DNA from: CAIMUS01 sp963708455
GTDB taxonomy: Bacteria > Pseudomonadota > Gammaproteobacteria > Competibacterales > Competibacteraceae
DNA length: 64,000 nucleotides
NCBI GenBank assembly: GCA_963708455.1
Contig: CAVPSQ010000005.1
Span: 124,001-188,000 of the forward strand
Direction of reading: 5' to 3'
Part shown: positions 58,498-64,000 of the stretch, piece by piece
How positions within the stretch are numbered: position 1 is the stretch's first letter
How the letters are laid out: each line of letters opens with the position of its first letter
Translations under genes and position numbers: made by a program
The notes under the pieces: generated by a model
What the model was told of the DNA's origin: nothing
Databases searched by the model: none
What the model saw: only the letters and a program-made list of their open reading frames with translations

Positions 58498-61400
58498 ATG
58501 ACCGCATCGTGCCCGTCGCATCCAACCGGCACCTTCAAACCTGGCGACATGGTGCGTCTGAAGGTCAAACCGGCCACCATCGGCGCCATCATCGCCCACC
58601 AACCCGGCGACCCGGAGGACCGCTACCAGGTCTTCCACGACGGCGCCATCACCACTTACTACACCTCCCAAATCGAACCGGTTACTACTACCCCGGTTAG
58701 GGCCAGTGTCGCCCCTGCCGCGCTGCATGCGGCGCTCTCCGCCCTGCAATTACGTCACCCCAGCACCAGCAACCTCTACTCCCTATTCGCCTCGCGCATC
58801 CATTTCGTTCCTTACCAGTTTCGGCCCGTGCTCAAGCTCATTCAGGCCGATCGACCGCGGCTGCTTATCGCCGACGAGGTGGGGGTCGGCAAGACCATCG
58901 AGGCTGGGCTGATCCTCAAGGAACTCCAGGCCCGGCGCGAGTTACGCTCCGTACTGGTGATCTGTCCCAGACCCCTGGTGTCCGAACGTAAATGGCTGGA
59001 GGAACTCAAGCGTTTCGACGAGCAGTTCGTTCATCTGGATGGCGGCGCCCTGCGCTACTGCATTGAGGAAACCCACCTGGACGGCGTCTGGCCGCAGCAA
59101 TACGCCCGTGCCATCCTGCCTTATTCGCTACTCGATGAAGCCCTGCTCATGGGCAAGCAGAAGGGGCGCAAGCACCAGCGCGGTCTGCTCGAACTGGATC
59201 CGCCGCCGGCCTTCGATCTGGTCATCGTTGACGAGGCCCACCACATCCGCAACACCGACACCTGGGCCTATCGCAACGTGCGCTACATCTGCGACAACGC
59301 CGAGGCGGTCGTCCTGCTCTCCGCCACGCCCATCCAGTTGGGTGACAACGACCTCTACAACCTGTTGCACCTGCTGCGCCCCGATGTCCTGCCTGGCCGC
59401 CAGGCATTCGAGCAGATGGCCGAACCCAACCCGCACATCAATGCTGCCATCGAAGCAGCGCGAGGTGCGGGCGATGACTGGCGGACGGCCGCACGCGCAG
59501 CTATCGACACAGGCCATCGCCACCCCCTGGGGCCGCAGCGTGCTATCCGCCGACCCACGCATGCAGAGCGCCCGAGACCTGCTGGATGAGGACGACGATC
59601 AGCCTGCGAAGCCCGCCTCAATCTGATCCGCCAATTGGAAGAGCTTTACACCTTTTTTCCCTTCATCAACCGCACCCGCCGGCGAGACATCGGCAACTTC
59701 ACCACGCGCAAGCCAGAAACCGTGGCGGTGGAATACACGCCCGAACAGGATGCGCTGCATCACGATCTGATTGATCTGATCGCCCGGATGCTTGCCCATC
59801 GCCACGGCGACCAGAACCTCAAGTTCATGCTCACTACCGTGCGTCGCCAAATGGCCAGTTGCGTCTTCGGTCTTGCGCCCCTTATTGGAAGACATGCTCA
59901 ACCGTCACCTGTCACAACTGGAATTGAGCGAGTGGGGCGACGACGATAGCCCGGAAGATTTTGGCGAACCTCTGGCCAACTTCCGTGCCGAGGTTGAATC
60001 CTTCATCCGTCGCGCCGGCGCCCTGAGTGGCCCTGATCCCAAGTTCGACGCTTTCCTCAAAATCATCCGCGACAAGCAGAAGCTGCCCAACAACAAACTG
60101 CTGGTCTTCAGCACCTTTCGCCATACCCTGGCCTATCTGATCGGCAAACTCGCCGGCGAATCTACACGCATCGGCTTGGTGCATGGCGATATCCTCGACG
60201 ACGAGCGGCGCGAACTGCGCAACCGCTTCAGCCTGTCCAGGGAAGACCCCCAGGCCCTGGATGTACTGCTCTCCTCGGAAGTCGGCTGCGAGGGCCTGGA
60301 CTACCAGTTCTGCGACGCCCTGGTCAATTACGACCTGCCCTGGAATCCCATGCGCGTCGAACAGCGCATCGGTCGTATCGATCGCTACGGGCAGAAGAGC
60401 GAAACCGTGGTGATCTACAACCTCATCACCCCTGGCACGGTGGACGCTGAAATTTACGAACGCTGCCTGCTCCGCATCGGGGTCTTCCGCCAGGCTTTGG
60501 GCGGTAGTGAGGAAATCCTCGGCCGGCTCACCCGTGAAATCCACGCAATCGCCGAGAACCTCACCCTGAGTGCCGAGCAACAAGCTGCCCGCCTGCAACA
60601 ACTGGCCGACAACGAAATCCGCGTCATCCAGGAACAGTCCCGGCTGGAAGAAGAGCAGGCCAAGCTCTTCGGTCTGGCCCTGCCCAGGCGCGACGCGGAG
60701 ATGGTCAAGCAGGCATCCAGTTTCTGGCTGGTCCCGGCCATGCTCACCAACCTGGTAGGAGCGTTATCTGGAAGTTCTGGGAGTGGGCAACCTGCCCAAG
60801 CAATGGCGCCACAAACCCGTCGTTACCCTGCAACTCGGTCAGGAAATGCGGGAAAAACTCCTCGCAGATTTCCAGGCGCTCAAACTCACCGGCACGGTGG
60901 CGCAAACCTGGTCGCGCTGGCTCAAGGGTAACGATCCCTATCTTGCGCTCACTTTCGACCCGGCCACCGCCGATGAACGGCGCGATCTGGTCTTCATCAC
61001 CCCCACTCATCCGCTGGCCCGACAGGCCGCCCAAGCCGTTGAACCGACGACACCGCTGGTCTGCAACCTGATGGCGCGTGCCGACGGATTGCCCGCTGGC
61101 CGCCACCCCTATGCCATCTACCGTTGGCGCAAGATCGGCCTGCGCGAGGACTTCACTTTCCAACCCGTGTGCACCCACCCAGAATTGGCTGCACGCATGT
61201 TGGAACTGCTGGAAATCGCACAGCCTGTCGAGACCGCTCTCCAGGAGATCACGGTGCACGAGGAACGCACCCTGGAGCAAAGCCACTACCGTCACTGGCT
61301 GAACGCCCGCGCCGCTCACATCGAACAGGTCACGCAAACCGCCCGCTCGCGCCTAGCCTCGCTGGACACCACCCATGCCGCCCGCGTTTCCCTGTTGGAA

Positions 61401-61577
61401 GAACAACGCGACAGTGCGACGGATGTCCGCATCCGGCGGATGCGGGAAGGGCAAATTGAGGCGGCTCGGCGGGATTACGGGCGACGAGTGGAAGAGTTGA
61501 AGAAAGGGCCTGAACAGGCGGATATCATTGCTGAAGCGGTGGCGTTTGGGGTGTTGATCGTGGAGGGGGAAAAATGA
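58498..61577 (+). CDS. SNF2/HepA-type helicase (at least four frameshifts)
   Basis: After a small N-terminal beta domain (PGDMVRLKVKPATIG) the helicase motifs follow in order: LIADEVGVGKTIEAG (I), VDEAHHIRN (II, DEAH), LLSATPIQ (III), LVFSTFRHTL (IV), LLSSEVGCEGLDYQ (V) and NPMRVEQRIGRIDRYGQ (VI). A long C-terminal region is partly coiled-coil. The frame shifts near 59500, 59615, 59885 and 60765; the pieces continue the same family sequence, so I annotate one protein of about 1025 residues. Relatives include the DrmD helicase of DISARM and HepA/RapA. The gene starts one base after the antitoxin and its stop overlaps the next ATG, so the three form an operon. Sequence error explains the breaks better than decay because all motifs are intact. 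Confidence 0.8.
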
Positions 61578-64000
61578 ACGAGGAGATGAAAGAATCTGAC
61601 GCTGAGACGTAAAAAGTGGGTGGATGCAAATCGGGAAAATGGCTTCGATGAAGGGATCAAAAACTTGCTGACGGAGCTTTACCCGGACAATGCCCACTTC
61701 ATCTACGAGCTGTTGCAGAATGCCGAGGATGCGGGTGCTTCCGAAGTGCTTTTCACTCTAACCAAAGATAGTGTAGATTTTGAGCACAACGGGGCATGCT
61801 TGTTTTCGCTAAAGGATGTGAATTCCATCACCAGCATCGGCGCCAGTACCAAACGCGACGACCCTACCAACATCGGCAAGTTTGGAGTCGGCTTCAAAGC
61901 GGTGTTCGCTTACACCAATACCCCGGAAATCCACTCCGGCGAGTTCAATTTCCGCATCCATGACCTCGTAGTGCCGGAAACTGGTGATGTTAAGAAAGCC
62001 CAGATGGGCAAATGGGAAACGCGCTTCATTTTTCCCTTTAATCACCCGAAAAAACAACCCGAGCAAGCTGTGGAAGACATTGAGCGTGCTTTGCGCGCCT
62101 TGGGCGATAATACATTGCTGTTCCTGAACCATATCCGCAAGATCGAATACCTGCTACCAGACGCCTCCCTCGGCACCCTTGAACGGAAAGAACACGAGAG
62201 TGGGCAGATCGAAATTCACGCTAGTCACCCCGGTGGCAGCGATGCGGTTTCCCATTGGCTACGCTTCCAGAAGGACGTTGAGGTGACAGACGACGGCGGA
62301 AAAGCTAAACTCTGCCGTATCGCCATCGCTTACAGCCTCGTCAAGGAAGAGGATAAGAAAAAAGCCCAATTGAACTGGAAAATTGACTCGCTGAAACCTG
62401 GCCAGGTTTCTATTTTCTTCCCCGCTGAGAAGGAAACCTCCAACCTCCGCTTTCACCTCCACGCGCCCTTCGCCTCTACCGTGGCAAGGGACAGCGTGCG
62501 CGATTGCAAGGCCAATAAAACACTACGCAATTATCTTGCACAGTTGGCGGCTAGTTCGCTCACCTCGATTCGAGATCAAGGGTGGCTCACGGTTGGCTTC
62601 TTGGCGACGCTCCCGAATCCAGGAGACAACCTACCAAAATTCTACGAACCGATACGCGAGGCGATTGTTGCCGCCTTCAAGAACGAATCGCTCGTTCCAG
62701 TAAGAAAGGGCAGCCATGACGTTGCAGCAAATTTAATTCGTAGCCCGGCAAAGATTGCATCTGTACTTTCCGATGATGACATTACTCGGGTTGCCGGGAA
62801 GCAAGTCTGGGTGGCTGCCAATCCCCCTCAGATGAATCAGCGGGAAGATCAATTTTTGAAAAGCTTGAGTATTACGGAGTGGGAGTGGAAGGAGTTGAAC
62901 ATCGCTCTTTCATCTGATAGTAGCCGCACCATCATTGACGAATGGCTGGCCGAGATGAATAACGAATCCTTGGTGAACTTATACGAATTGCTCAAGCATT
63001 CAAAGGAACAGGACAAGTATTTTGATCGTACTTACAAGGAATATCGGACAAACCTGAATGTGGAGCGTCTTCGCATAGTCAGAGCTCGTGCATCAGCCGG
63101 AATGACCATGTGTCGACCAAAGGATGCCTTCTTTCCCGTAGATGCAGTGACATCGCGCCCGACAGACATCAATGTTGTGGAACCTGATTTTTGTTCCGGC
63201 GACAGCAAAACCTTCCTTGAGGATATCGGTGTCAAGCCTTATGACGAAAAAGCGGCGATCCAGAAAATACTGGCTGAATATAGCGCGGCGAGAGATCCGG
63301 GGACAGAGCACTACAACAACGTAAAGCGGTTCATCTCTTTCTGGAAAAAAAATCCTGGTGAATTTGATCTGTTCAAAAACTATGCTTTCCTGCTGCGTGA
63401 GTCAAGGGATGGCAAGCTGTTCTGGTGCCGACCGCCACAGCTATACCTCGACAGTCCCTATAGAGAAACACTACTCCACCTCTACTACAAGGGGTTACCC
63501 GACGACAAGCGCACCCATTACGCCTTGGCCTCGATGTATAAGGAACATGGAATCGATCCTAAAGAACTCTCGGATTTCGCCGAAGCAGTGGGTGTCCATG
63601 TGCACCTTGTTGCCCAGCCAAAGGAAATTTCGAGCAATCATCCTGAGTATGAGCATCTTCAAAGTGGTAATACATGCAAACGGAGTTACAATGATTCTGA
63701 TAGAGAAAATAAAGATTTCGATATCAAGGAGTTCGAATACCTCTTGCAAAAGAAAGAACTGTATTGTTCGAAGCTGGTGTGGAAAACGATGTGTGAATCT
63801 GTCGAACCGGAACACCTTCTAGCAACCTACAAACATAACAATTATTCGGAATTAAGACGGGCTAAATCTCAACTAATCCATCGGCTTATTGCTGCGGATT
63901 GGGTTCCGCAGGACGAAGGAAGATTCGTTAAGCCACCTGCTGCCAAGAGCAGCGAATTGCCTGCCGGTTTTCGCTATGACCCAGGGAGTGAATGGCTGAA
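61574..64000 (+). CDS. Sacsin-like GHKL (HSP90-type) ATPase, 3' end outside window
   Basis: The ATG at 61574 overlaps the helicase stop as ATGA and has GGAGGGGG close upstream. After about ten codons the frame breaks near 61590; a single missing base would join it to RRKKWVDANRENGF and the long frame that stays open to 64000. The N-box HFIYELLQNAEDAG and the G2 box IGKFGVGFKAVF identify the sacsin/HSP90-like GHKL ATPase domain (first 250 residues). Further downstream the protein is helical and unfamiliar. Large GHKL ATPases of this kind recur in defence islands next to helicases. About 800 residues are in the window; the rest, possibly a nuclease or DUF3883-like end, is beyond it. Confidence 0.82.

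Noticed and set aside
1..64000. tRNA, rRNA or an attachment site at a tRNA end next to the integrase fragment
   Set aside because: I found no cloverleaf or tRNA 3' end in 41385-42180 or elsewhere.

Overview
The window looks like an accessory-rich stretch of a high-GC proteobacterial chromosome. It has a PEP-CTERM sorted secreted protein, a polyhydroxyalkanoate/acyl-CoA gene block (DUF3141 protein, MaoC-phosphotransacetylase fusion, acetate kinase, CoA-transferase, GntP permease), ATGA-type overlaps throughout its operons and REP-like GC hairpins. A gammaproteobacterium of the polymer-accumulating Competibacter type would fit, but that is inference from gene content; I see no rRNA, tRNA or phylogenetic marker.

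Left part (1-41384). The six Ebo genes (A, B, C, D, E, F), known from the scytonemin clusters of cyanobacteria and from scattered bacteria, are all present but split. eboD (8065) and eboC (20100) lie on the plus strand and bracket an operon of a secreted alpha-toroid protein, membrane proteins, a MoxR ATPase, a DUF58 protein, a BatA-like protein and a double-vWA protein. eboA-eboB-eboE-eboF run on the minus strand (41384-37037) and converge on the plus-strand unit at a 16-bp-stem bidirectional terminator. Between eboC and eboF lie a cysteine-free transglutaminase-fold protein and a giant secreted protein of about 4000 residues (two alpha-toroids, four CARDB, VCBS repeats, many PKD domains, four of them carrying inserted domains). 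Upstream on the minus strand a second giant secreted protein joins the same alpha-toroid/PKD/FN3 module to Ig-like, PASTA and Rhs/YD repeats and runs off the left edge. I read this as one candidate envelope or surface system combining Ebo small-molecule genes with MoxR/vWA assembly factors and alpha-toroid surface proteins.

Middle (41385-48227). A recombination patch: a tyrosine-recombinase fragment, a 53-nt scrap of a DUF3141 gene, an EcoRV-type restriction-modification pair whose endonuclease is split by an IS1595-like element (19-bp terminal repeats, 8-bp target duplication), two small secreted proteins, a possible MITE, a DUF1622 membrane protein and a GNAT acetyltransferase.

Right (48220-57782) is the minus-strand acyl-CoA/polymer block. 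A tandem 33-bp hairpin repeat array (57966-58097) separates it from the last unit: a VapB-like antitoxin without toxin, an SNF2/HepA-type helicase and a sacsin/HSP90-type ATPase that runs off the right edge. The last unit is a candidate defence module.

About twenty single-base frameshifts are scattered over otherwise conserved genes, many in short G or C runs. I treat most as sequence errors and annotate the restored genes across them; exceptions are stated.
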